Assembly (NCBI RefSeq): GCF_002091955.1
Contig: NZ_MKKY01000055.1
Span: forward strand, 62,001-126,000
Length of the DNA stretch: 64,000 nt
Source of the DNA: Rhodococcus sp. 1168
GTDB taxonomy: Bacteria > Actinomycetota > Actinomycetes > Mycobacteriales > Mycobacteriaceae
Direction: 5' to 3'
Shown: one piece after another, positions 42,819-51,242 of the stretch
How positions within the stretch are numbered: the stretch's first letter is position 1
Layout: each line of letters starts with the position of its first letter
Notes under the pieces: generated by a model
The model's input: the letters and a program-made list of their open reading frames with translations, nothing else
The model's database searches: none
What the model was told of the DNA's origin: nothing
Made by a program: the position numbers and the translations under genes

Positions 42819-43745
42819 CTAGTTGGCGTACAACCACTCCAACTGTCCGTCGACCACCGATGGTGTCCACGCCCCGGCGAACGGGCGGCCCGATTCGAGA
42901 GCATCAGCGAGGTCGGTGAGCACTGCGCTGATCGAGATCCACTGCGGGCCGCCGTCGTCCGCGCCGACCTTGTCGAATTCGGTCACGCATCCGTGTAGTG
43001 GACCGGGCCTGGTGTCGACGAACAGTAGGTTGCCGTCGACGCCCGCGAACGGCACGAACTCTGGGAGCCACGTGCCCACCGAGTCCCCGGCCATCGACGT
43101 GCTCATCTCGTTCTCGTCCATGTCCTCGGCGAATTCGCCCCAGACCTCGAGCTCCATTTGCCGCTCGTCGATCACGCGCTCGAGATCGAACAACTCGTGC
43201 GACGGCAGCAGCGGTACCCACGCATCATGTGGAAACCCGTTGACCGACCTGAAAAGCGCCTGCAGTTCCTCGGGCCAGCTAACGCCGGTGCGTGCGATGG
43301 CGTCGTCGATGGCGGTCTGCTCTGCGGGGACCACAGGTGCGGTGTCGAGATAGGTGCTGAGCCACAGCGCAATTCGGTCCCATTGATCGGTGATTACACC
43401 GGTTGGGGTGGAGAACTTCGTGGGACCCTCGTGTGTAACCGACGCCGTATGGATAGGCTCGTGGGATGGTTCGGTCCGTCCCATCGTGTACTCGATGGCG
43501 GCATGCACCCGGCGACAGAGTTCGTCGTCACTCAGGTCCTGGTCGCCGAACGGGACCGAGTTGCCCGGCTCGTCATCGACGACGACATTGCCGAATTTAC
43601 CGATCAGCGTGCCGTCCTCGGTGTGCGTGAGCGAACGGCCCATCGCGACGAGCTGCTCGATCGCAGTCTCACGATCATGCGCCTCGCCACCCCGGGTGAC
43701 GATTCGTTTCGTCTCGCTGTTCCAGATCGACACGTACCATTCCAT
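42819..43745 (-). CDS. SMI1/KNR4-domain protein (immunity-type)
   Basis: The frame is open to 43835, but ATG 43745 follows GGAGAAC and gives MEWYVSIWNSETKRIV, about 308 residues. The N-terminal 70 residues are a small separate domain. From about residue 105 comes a SMI1/KNR4 (SUKH) domain: DRIALWLSTYL, WPEELQALFRSVNGF, LLPSHELFDLERVI, then LPEFVPFAGVDGNLLFVDTR and a final WLYAN. SUKH proteins often neutralise nuclease toxins of polymorphic toxin systems, but no cognate toxin is adjacent; the SIR2 gene is upstream in the same direction. Cytosolic. Confidence 0.85.
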   Translation of the reverse strand: MEWYVSIWNSETKRIVTRGGEAHDRETAIEQLVAMGRSLTHTEDGTLIGKFGNVVVDDEPGNSVPFGDQDLSDDELCRRVHAAIEYTMGRTEPSHEPIHTASVTHEGPTKFSTPTGVITDQWDRIALWLSTYLDTAPVVPAEQTAIDDAIARTGVSWPEELQALFRSVNGFPHDAWVPLLPSHELFDLERVIDERQMELEVWGEFAEDMDENEMSTSMAGDSVGTWLPEFVPFAGVDGNLLFVDTRPGPLHGCVTEFDKVGADDGGPQWISISAVLTDLADALESGRPFAGAWTPSVVDGQLEWLYAN

Positions 43746-43865
43746 TGCGTTCTCCTCGGTTGTGGCGGCTCGGCCGTCTGCGGTGAACGCCCGGTCCAGG
43801 CAACGGCTACGCACGATTTGGTGTCGAAGACGCATCTGGAGCGGCGCATCTCGCGCGATTGTCGA

Positions 43866-45476
43866 TCACCTTCTGAAAAGCCCACGGTCCCGAATTGCTT
43901 TTACGGGCCGCTCAGGCTGAGTGCCAGCGTGGTTGAGGGATAGTTCACTGTCGCCCATAGCCGTCAGAATTGTCTCCAGTGACTTCCATCTGCTGCGTTG
44001 GGCAGGGGTGAGTGAGCGGATTCGATGAGCAGCCTCACGAAGGTGGTCGGCTAATTGTGCCTCTTCTGGACTCAACAGCTCGGCATACCGATTGTCGAGT
44101 AGGTACGGGGATCTGTCGCTGGAGTACATCGCTGTTCCGTCGAGCAAGATCTCCAGGTCTCGCGCCGCTACTTTCATGTTGGAGGAATCGGACGCTGCGA
44201 GGTAGTCGAAATCGCCTTCCCAGAGTGCACTTCGTACGGGATCGTTCTGCAGGGTGACCACCGTCCCCAACGGGCGTTGATGATTGTTGGTGGCATTCAT
44301 TGCGAGAACCTCATGCGCGAGCCGTAGCACATTGTCATCGGTCATCGAGGCGCCTATGACAATGAGATGGCCTGTTGCCATGATGGATTGCACGATGGAC
44401 CCGAGAGGGCGTCGCTCGGCGTCGTAGCGAACGAAGTCTCGACGACTCAGCACGATACTTTCAGGTTCCGCGACGTCACCGTGCATTTTGAGTAGCCATG
44501 CGCGATCACCAACGGCGTTCTCGCGCGGTAATACCGAGATCGAATCTGGGCCGTTCGCGGCTTTGAATGCGTCCTCGTACAAGGAGTCGTAGTTGGTGGT
44601 GACAACTTTTTCGACTGACAATGACGCCAGAAGACAGTGCGCAAGGGTGGGTACCTTTTTCGCATCAGCTCCCGTAGCTCCCGCTGCGCGTTCTCCGAGG
44701 GTTTGCCCCTGAACAGATTTCGACAGCAATTGGGCTCTGTCGAGGACACCCAGCGTTGCAAATTGATCCGGATCCAGGTCTGGAAGTGTGTCCTTTTTGA
44801 TGGTTGCGAGTAGCTCGTCCCAGGTGGGGAGGCCTGCCGATATGCTGACGCCGGCACCGAGCAGGAGAGCGGTGTCCCCACCTCGAATTTTGGAAGCCAA
44901 GTGGGCGCCCGCCTCGCGCTGGCGAGTTGGCAAGGATCGTTCTCGCCGAATCGCTTGGAACGCAGCGTAATCCGCTGCATTCTCCACCACGAAAACGACA
45001 TCGAAGTCGGAACTGGCGACGAATTCGAGTGTTGTCGCATAGAGCGCCTCGATCACTTTTCCGCGTACGCCTGCGTACCCTCCGCGTCCTACCCCAATGG
45101 TTGGGAGCGCGATCAGCGGTCTCACTCGACCGTCGCTCACGAACTTCGGCGGGTCTGCGTCGATTAGTCGTAAAAGATGTTCGAGGCCGTCGATCAGCCA
45201 CGTGACGGATGGATGGCCGCCGTGGGCGACGTGCAACAGCCAGGCGGATCGGCTCTGAGTACTGTGCGGTTGAAATCGCCGAGCCCTGTGATCTTGGTCG
45301 AGCGGCGGCGGGGGCTTCTGATCGATGTCGAGGGCCGGCCACCACGTTCGACGAGGTACGAATGTTCGATCCGTCGGTACGATCACGACATCCGATGCCA
45401 CTGCTTCGAGTCTGCCCCGGACGACGAAGACATGCCCCTCGATCCCTGTTTCCGTTGACATCTCACGTTCGTTCAT
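43866..45476 (-). CDS. SIR2-domain protein with a macro-like N-terminal domain
   Basis: A 536-residue protein (ATG 45476; a second ATG is at 45461). Residues 15-190 have macro-domain character: VASDVVIVPTDRTFVP, then ALPTIGVGRGGYAGVRGKVIE (about residues 123-145) and FDVVFVVENAADYAAF. From about residue 205 comes a SIR2 domain: LLLGAGVSISAGLPTWDELL (NAD-binding), VVTTNYDSLYEDAF, LLKMHGDVAEPES with the catalytic His near residue 332, and LIVIGASMTDDNVLRLA. SIR2 domains in defence systems hydrolyse NAD to starve an infected cell; the macro-like part may bind an ADP-ribose-type signal. Divergent from the huge helicase-nuclease, with which it probably forms one system. Confidence 0.87.
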   Translation of the reverse strand: MNEREMSTETGIEGHVFVVRGRLEAVASDVVIVPTDRTFVPRRTWWPALDIDQKPPPPLDQDHRARRFQPHSTQSRSAWLLHVAHGGHPSVTWLIDGLEHLLRLIDADPPKFVSDGRVRPLIALPTIGVGRGGYAGVRGKVIEALYATTLEFVASSDFDVVFVVENAADYAAFQAIRRERSLPTRQREAGAHLASKIRGGDTALLLGAGVSISAGLPTWDELLATIKKDTLPDLDPDQFATLGVLDRAQLLSKSVQGQTLGERAAGATGADAKKVPTLAHCLLASLSVEKVVTTNYDSLYEDAFKAANGPDSISVLPRENAVGDRAWLLKMHGDVAEPESIVLSRRDFVRYDAERRPLGSIVQSIMATGHLIVIGASMTDDNVLRLAHEVLAMNATNNHQRPLGTVVTLQNDPVRSALWEGDFDYLAASDSSNMKVAARDLEILLDGTAMYSSDRSPYLLDNRYAELLSPEEAQLADHLREAAHRIRSLTPAQRSRWKSLETILTAMGDSELSLNHAGTQPERPVKAIRDRGLFRR

Positions 45477-45619
45477 AGCGCGTGCCCGGAAGGCCGTCGT
45501 TCGATCACACCGCCCATGCTAGATCGTTCGGTCGGGCTGGTCCGATGGCCGGCAGTGATCGCTGCACACATCCGTATGTCGATGGGCCATCGTGCACTTT
45601 GCTCTTGCTAACGGATTAC

Positions 45620-48600
45620 GTGTCGGAGGCAACCGATAGATTGTCCGCGGGAGCGAAGACGTCGCCTCCGGGGGCGAATTTGGAGTTGGCAGTGGCTAGT
45701 CGGGAACACGACGCAGAACTCAAGGGGCGGGTAAAGCGCCTCATGCAGTTCCTCCGCGAGATCGTAAAGTCTCGCACCAGTCCGGTGTTGCAGGTTCAGC
45801 AGCACGCGCAGGTCGAATGGCTGTTCCGTGATGACCGGGTCACCCAGGTCGACCTGTCGGTCGTGCAAGGCGGCATCGCTGTCCGTGCCCCACGAGTCAG
45901 CATCGAAGATCCGCCGCCGGTCCCGAAGGTTCTCACGGGATGGCTTGACACGAAGCTGGTTACCGATAGTCGATCGAAGTCTCCGCAGTTGTCGGAATCC
46001 TGCTCGTTGACCGGTCTCGGCGCCATCCAGCGCGACTCACCAGAAGCGGAGACAGTGCGCAGCGCATTCGCTGAGTGGTTGCCGACGTGGCAGACCTGGG
46101 CTGCATCCGATCGCATCAGGCGACCGCAGGCAGAGTTCTATCAGGCGCTGCAGCGCATGATGCAGGAGCTGTCCGCCCGTCCGGAATCCGTCGAACTGGT
46201 TCTGGCATCAGGGCTGCTTTCTCTTGCGTCGTTCGATACCGAAGACGCTGTGCAGACCCACCTGATCACTCAGAGCGCATCCGTTGATCGTGACGAAGCA
46301 ACCGGTGATCTCGTTGTACGCCTGACGCCGATGAGCTCGCCACGACTCGAGGACACCCAGCTCCTCACGGGTAGATCAGATTTCGATTCCTCGGGTTCGC
46401 TCGGTTTGCAGAAGCAGCTACAACAGCAGGCCGCATCGCCGCTGAGTGATGGCGTTCTGTTATTCCTCAAAGACTGGGCACCGCGGGCCTTGACGCAGAC
46501 CATCGAGGTCAACGAACTACTGGAACAACCCGCTGTGAAGTCGGACAAGATGCTAACGCCGTCACCAGCATTGGTGCTTCGTAAGCGTGGCGCGTTTGCA
46601 CTGGTCGAGTACTACGAGAAGATGATCGCCGACGTCGAGGCGGACGATTCCCCAGTGCCTCTGGGATTGGCTCAGCTGGTGGAAGCGATCGAGCCCGACG
46701 ACCGTCTCCATTGGCTCCAGAGCGTCGGCGCTGCCGCTTCTTCGACACTCGCCGACGATCCCCTTTTCCCGCTTCCTGCCAATGCCGAGCAGTCACAGAT
46801 CCTGGAACGGTTGGGTAAGGACAGCGGCGTTGTCGTCGAAGGTCCGCCTGGAACAGGCAAGACTCACACCATCGCCAACCTCGTCTCGGCGTTGTTGGCT
46901 CGCGGTCAACGAGTCCTCGTCACGAGCGAGAAATCGCAGGCACTCCGCGTACTGCGGGACAAGCTGCCGGTCGAGATGCAGGAACTCTGTGTCTCCATCA
47001 CCGATCTTGCACGCGGCGGCTCGCACGAGCTGAACAAGAGCGTCGCGACGATCGCCGAGCGCAAATCCTCGTTCAACGAGCGACTCGAAGATCAACGAAT
47101 CAAAGATTTTGCTGCCCGACGGCAGGCCGCCCGGCAGAATCGCTCAGTCATCCTCGAACGCATTCGCTCGCTGCGGGAAGCCGAAACCTACCAGCATCCT
47201 CCTGTTTCCGACGGATACGAAGGTAGCGCAGCGTCGATCGTCAAGCAGGTCAAGGCAAACGAGGCAGCATATTCGTGGCTTCCGGGCCCACTGCACGCGA
47301 AGCAACCTTCCCTGTCCGGCACAGAGATCGGGGAGCTACGCAAGCTCATCAGTACTGCGTCACCGACTCAGAGTGCTCGGCCGGCTAAACTACTTACTCC
47401 TATCGAATTCTTGCTGCCGGATCGGCCGGCACTGGAAGAGCTTTTCACCCGAGCTACTACTCGCGTTTCGACCGATACCGCCGAATCCGCGCAGCTCATC
47501 GAGATTCTCGGGGGCGTCGACCTGTCTACTGCGCAACAGGTTCGGTCGCTGTGCGAGAGCTTGCATGGTCTCGTCGACGACGTGCAGCAACTCTCGCCCC
47601 AATTCCAACAACTGGCCGACCGCGTCCTGTCCGGCGAGGCCGACTACCTCTGGGCGCGTGTCGATTCTCTGCCCGCGATTCTCGATATCGCGGTGCGAGC
47701 AGACTCCGCCGTGGGCCCGCGAGATGCCTACAGCTCGGACACGACATCTCAGGGCTTGACTGTCCTCAACGCGTTGGCCGTCGCTCTGGAGACAGGTGCG
47801 AAATGGAAGTCGGGTCGATTCTTCAAGAGCGTTCAGCAGCGAGCCTACGAACAGTCAGGCATTGTCGCCACCGTGGACGGTGTTCCCGCGGTCGACGCCA
47901 GTGCACTTCGCGCAGTGGCGGAGCACGTGCGAGCTTTGGACGCTATCCGTTCAGCGGGGATGCTCCTCGCCGACCTGCGCATTTCGGTGGTCGTCGACGG
48001 ATCTCGAGGCCTGCAGATCAACAGCTTGCAAGGAACGTTCCGATCCTTGGACGTTATTCGAAACGTTGTGGCAACTCGTGATCAGCTGGTCTCTCAGCTC
48101 AGGTCTATTTCGCATTCGCACCCGAGAGTTCGTTCCCTGGCCGAAGCGTCATCGATCGCCGGCGCGGCCGGTGCTATAGCCACGAGGTCGGATGTTGAAA
48201 GCGCACGCGCGGAGTTGGATCAGCTGGTCCGATCCGTGTCGCTCGAGGTGGACAAAGCTCCCTCACCCGAGGGAGAGGTGTTGATCCACACGCTCGATTC
48301 GGCTGACTTCAGCGCGTTGGAAGACTCAGTCGATCAGTATGTCTCGGCGTGCAGTGAAACAATCAACCAACTGCGGTTGACCGAATTGGAGTCTCGTTTA
48401 GCCGAGGCGGCGCCCGCCCTTGCGAAGCTCGTTCGAACCACAGCCGGCGACGAGCAATGGGACCGAATCGGTTGGGAACTCGACAAGGCCTGGGCGTGGC
48501 GACGTGCCCAGGAGTGGATTGTCGAGCAGCACCGAACCGGTAGGGAGCAGGAGCTCGATGCGGAACTCGACGCCGTCGACGCCGATATTGCGCAACTGAC

Positions 48601-50542
48601 ATCCCAGCTCGCCGCAGCGAGCGCGTGGCGCGACTCGCTCAAGCGAATGACCGCGACAGAAGTTCAAGCACTGCAGACATACCGCGACCATGTTGCCAAC
48701 ATCGGTATGGGCACTGGCAAGTATGCGGAGAAGTACAGCAGCGCAGCTCGTTCGGCGATGCTCGAAGCGCAAAGCGCGGTCCCGGCCTGGGTGATGCCGC
48801 TTCAGCAAGTTCTCTCGTCCATTCCAGCAAAGCCCAATACGTTCGACGTCGTCATCGTCGACGAGGCCAGCCAAGCAGACATCACGAGTCTGTTCCTACT
48901 CTGGTTGGCGCCGCGCGTAATCGTGGTGGGCGACGACAAGCAGTGCACACCGAGCGAAGTATCGAGCGGCGCGCTCGACACGATTTTCGATCGGCTCGAC
49001 CTCTATCTGGGTGACCTACCGGAGCATGTGCGCACAACGCTTACTCCGCGGTCGAGCCTGTTTTCGATGCTGCGGACTCGATTCGGCCAGGTGGTCCGGC
49101 TACGTGAGCACTTCCGGTGCATGCCGGAAATAATCAACTGGTCGAGCAACCAGTTCTACCGTGATTCGCCGCTGATCCCGGTCCGACAGTTCGGTGCAGA
49201 CCGGCTCCCACCGCTGGCCCACACGTATGTCGAAGGCGCCGTTCATCTCGGCAAGGGCGCAACGCTCAGAAACGAACTCGAAGCGGCCGCCATCGTCGAC
49301 CAGCTGATCGAGTGCTTCGACAACCCGGCCTACGACGGCAAGACCTTCGGAGTCGTGGTGCTTCAGGGCCGCTCACAGGTCGACGTCATCGAGAACCTCC
49401 TGATGCGCCGGGTGTCCGCCGAAGTGTACGAAGAGCGGAAGCTGAGAGTCGGTACACCACCCGACTTTCAGGGCGACGAACGTCATGTGGTGATGCTGTC
49501 ACTGGTCGTCGCCCCAGAACAGAAGTTCATCTCCTTGACTCAAAGCGAGTACCAACGCCGCTTCAACGTGGCTGCCTCACGCGCGCAAGATCAGCTCTGG
49601 CTGTTCCACTCCGTGACGGCGGATCGACTGAAAGCAGGTGACCTCCGCAAATCATTGCTTACCTATATCAGCTCGACCTCACCGGTTCCGGCGGAAGCCA
49701 TGCCGGAGAACGTCAGTCGTGACGTTCGCCAGTCACCGTTCGACAGTCTCTTCGAGCAGCGAGTGTTCAACGATATCGTCGCTCGCGGTTATCACGTCAA
49801 CCCCCAGGTCGAGGTCAACAGCCGCCGAATCGATCTGGTTGTCACCGGCGGCGCGTCGAGGCTGGCCGTCGAGTGCGACGGCGACGCGTTTCATTCGACT
49901 CCCGAACAGCGGAACGCCGACCTGGAGCGCGAACAAGAGATCAAACGCGTCGGCTGGACATTCTGGCGGTTACGCGAGTCCGAGTACTACCTGGACCAGG
50001 AGGCTGCGCTTTCGTCTCTATGGGAAACGCTCGACACACTCGGCATCTCCCCGTACTCGGTGAACGCCTCCGCAGGACAGGAGGCGCCGACGACGTGGGC
50101 CCCGATAATACTGACCGCTGACGAATCGGTCGTGGAAGACATTGCCGAAGAGGAGGCCCTTGCTGGTGCCCCCGTGATGTCTGGCGTGGCGGCAACTCGG
50201 GCGCGCAGGACAGCGCCGATCGCTCAGGCTTCCGGGATTTCCTCGGCGCAGGTTGTGCGTGAATCACAAACTCCAATAAGTGAATCAACCGAATCATCAC
50301 GCCATCTCGACAGTGCGGTACCAGTGCAGCCGAAGCGAGGAATCGTCTCTCGCAAGGATATCCGCGAGCACTTACTCCAGCGTTGTACTGCAGCGGAAGT
50401 GTCAGCCGACGAGATCGCAACTGACCTGGGAGTCGACGAGGCGATCGTGCGCGCTGTGGGTAGGGGACTGGTGGTCGAAGGCGCACTGGAGGAGATCGCC
50501 GGGCAGTACCGCACTGCGCAGCAGGTAGAGGCGAAAAGATGA
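45620..50542 (+). CDS. Giant SF1 (Upf1-like) helicase with Vsr/DUF559-type endonuclease
   Basis: The frame is open from 45482; GTG 45620 (VSEATDRLSAGAKTSPPG) is preferred since earlier codons lie in the divergent promoter, but ATG 45545 is possible. From GTG it has 1640 residues. Walker A is GPPGTGKTHTIANL (about residue 408), Walker B VIVDEASQADITSLF (about 1080), later helicase motifs RLREHFRCMPEIINW, GDERHVVMLSLVV and RRFNVAASRAQDQLWLF. Coiled-coil-rich sequence separates the two halves. A PD-(D/E)xK-like Vsr/DUF559 domain follows (SLFEQRVFNDIVARGYH, RRIDLVVTGG, LAVECDGDAFHS, GWTFWRLRE), then a linker and a C-terminal winged helix. Probably anti-phage; divergent from the SIR2 gene. Confidence 0.9.
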   Translation: MSEATDRLSAGAKTSPPGANLELAVASREHDAELKGRVKRLMQFLREIVKSRTSPVLQVQQHAQVEWLFRDDRVTQVDLSVVQGGIAVRAPRVSIEDPPPVPKVLTGWLDTKLVTDSRSKSPQLSESCSLTGLGAIQRDSPEAETVRSAFAEWLPTWQTWAASDRIRRPQAEFYQALQRMMQELSARPESVELVLASGLLSLASFDTEDAVQTHLITQSASVDRDEATGDLVVRLTPMSSPRLEDTQLLTGRSDFDSSGSLGLQKQLQQQAASPLSDGVLLFLKDWAPRALTQTIEVNELLEQPAVKSDKMLTPSPALVLRKRGAFALVEYYEKMIADVEADDSPVPLGLAQLVEAIEPDDRLHWLQSVGAAASSTLADDPLFPLPANAEQSQILERLGKDSGVVVEGPPGTGKTHTIANLVSALLARGQRVLVTSEKSQALRVLRDKLPVEMQELCVSITDLARGGSHELNKSVATIAERKSSFNERLEDQRIKDFAARRQAARQNRSVILERIRSLREAETYQHPPVSDGYEGSAASIVKQVKANEAAYSWLPGPLHAKQPSLSGTEIGELRKLISTASPTQSARPAKLLTPIEFLLPDRPALEELFTRATTRVSTDTAESAQLIEILGGVDLSTAQQVRSLCESLHGLVDDVQQLSPQFQQLADRVLSGEADYLWARVDSLPAILDIAVRADSAVGPRDAYSSDTTSQGLTVLNALAVALETGAKWKSGRFFKSVQQRAYEQSGIVATVDGVPAVDASALRAVAEHVRALDAIRSAGMLLADLRISVVVDGSRGLQINSLQGTFRSLDVIRNVVATRDQLVSQLRSISHSHPRVRSLAEASSIAGAAGAIATRSDVESARAELDQLVRSVSLEVDKAPSPEGEVLIHTLDSADFSALEDSVDQYVSACSETINQLRLTELESRLAEAAPALAKLVRTTAGDEQWDRIGWELDKAWAWRRAQEWIVEQHRTGREQELDAELDAVDADIAQLTSQLAAASAWRDSLKRMTATEVQALQTYRDHVANIGMGTGKYAEKYSSAARSAMLEAQSAVPAWVMPLQQVLSSIPAKPNTFDVVIVDEASQADITSLFLLWLAPRVIVVGDDKQCTPSEVSSGALDTIFDRLDLYLGDLPEHVRTTLTPRSSLFSMLRTRFGQVVRLREHFRCMPEIINWSSNQFYRDSPLIPVRQFGADRLPPLAHTYVEGAVHLGKGATLRNELEAAAIVDQLIECFDNPAYDGKTFGVVVLQGRSQVDVIENLLMRRVSAEVYEERKLRVGTPPDFQGDERHVVMLSLVVAPEQKFISLTQSEYQRRFNVAASRAQDQLWLFHSVTADRLKAGDLRKSLLTYISSTSPVPAEAMPENVSRDVRQSPFDSLFEQRVFNDIVARGYHVNPQVEVNSRRIDLVVTGGASRLAVECDGDAFHSTPEQRNADLEREQEIKRVGWTFWRLRESEYYLDQEAALSSLWETLDTLGISPYSVNASAGQEAPTTWAPIILTADESVVEDIAEEEALAGAPVMSGVAATRARRTAPIAQASGISSAQVVRESQTPISESTESSRHLDSAVPVQPKRGIVSRKDIREHLLQRCTAAEVSADEIATDLGVDEAIVRAVGRGLVVEGALEEIAGQYRTAQQVEAKR

Positions 50543-50595
50543 CCGAACCAGAAATCCTCCCGTCTCTGGAGAGCTGACTCGGCATGCCACAGCGG

Positions 50596-51238
50596 TTACT
50601 GCGGTTTGGCCGGAGTGACTTCGGGCTGATATCGTCTCGCCCCCAACGTGATTGCCTCCTGGACGAATGCAGGATGCGGGTTCCGAACCACCAGTTCGGT
50701 TCCGTCCTCGGAGGTGAGTGCTCGGGTGATCTCTTGCAAAGTGCTCAGGCTTCTGATGGTTGGGATGGCTAGGGCAATACCAACAATGAGCAGCAAGGAG
50801 CGAGGGCCTTCGGGGATCCATTCCATCAGGGGGGAGATAGGCCCGGTGATGATGACGGCGGTCATGGCAACCAGTACAAGACTCACTACTCGCCGCCCGA
50901 AGACGTACCAGCGGCAGGTTGGGCAGACTGACCAGTGGGTCTCTGCGCGTATTGTGCGCGACCTTCGCGCCGCGATGCGGTCAACGCCCTGCCCAAGGAC
51001 CGATGCTACTGAGGATCTTTCGTGGTATCGAGAGGTCGTCCCAGGGGATGCTTGGGTGTGAGGGCACAAACGCCGTGAACGACCAAGTCCCTAGGTTGCC
51101 GTGTCTAACGCAGACCGACGGCAGCGTGGCATCGAGCTTTCGCATGTTTTTGCGATCTCGCTTGGGACTCTCGGTAGCGAGGAGGTGACGTAGCGAGAAG
51201 GCGATGGATGGCTCGGGCACGTAGTGATACTGCGACAT
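50596..51238 (-). pseudogene. Membrane protein with a 1-base frameshift
   Basis: The start at ATG 51238 follows the helicase stop by four bases (MSQYHYVPEPSIAFSLRHLL, then SVCVRHGNLGTWSFTAFVP). That frame ends at 50981 with WAGR-stop. Another frame continues DRIAARRSRTIRAETHWSV, CPTCRWYVFGRR, two membrane helices (VVSLVLVAMTAVIITGPIS and LLLIVGIALAIPTIRSL) and a cytosolic tail to 50596. Deleting one T in CGTTGAC (about 50983) joins the two into one protein of about 213 residues with a Cys/His pair in each half (CVRHG, CPTC), the layout of known actinobacterial membrane proteins with a two-part zinc-like site. The function is unknown; it is in the same operon as the second helicase. Confidence 0.65.
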
Positions 51239-51242
51239 GTGT

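Noticed and set aside
45650-45700. SPPGANLELA near the start of the giant helicase, reminiscent of the PPGPNL leader
   Set aside because: It lacks the W, basic pair, F and VTE positions and differs in the core; similarity is limited to a PPG turn.
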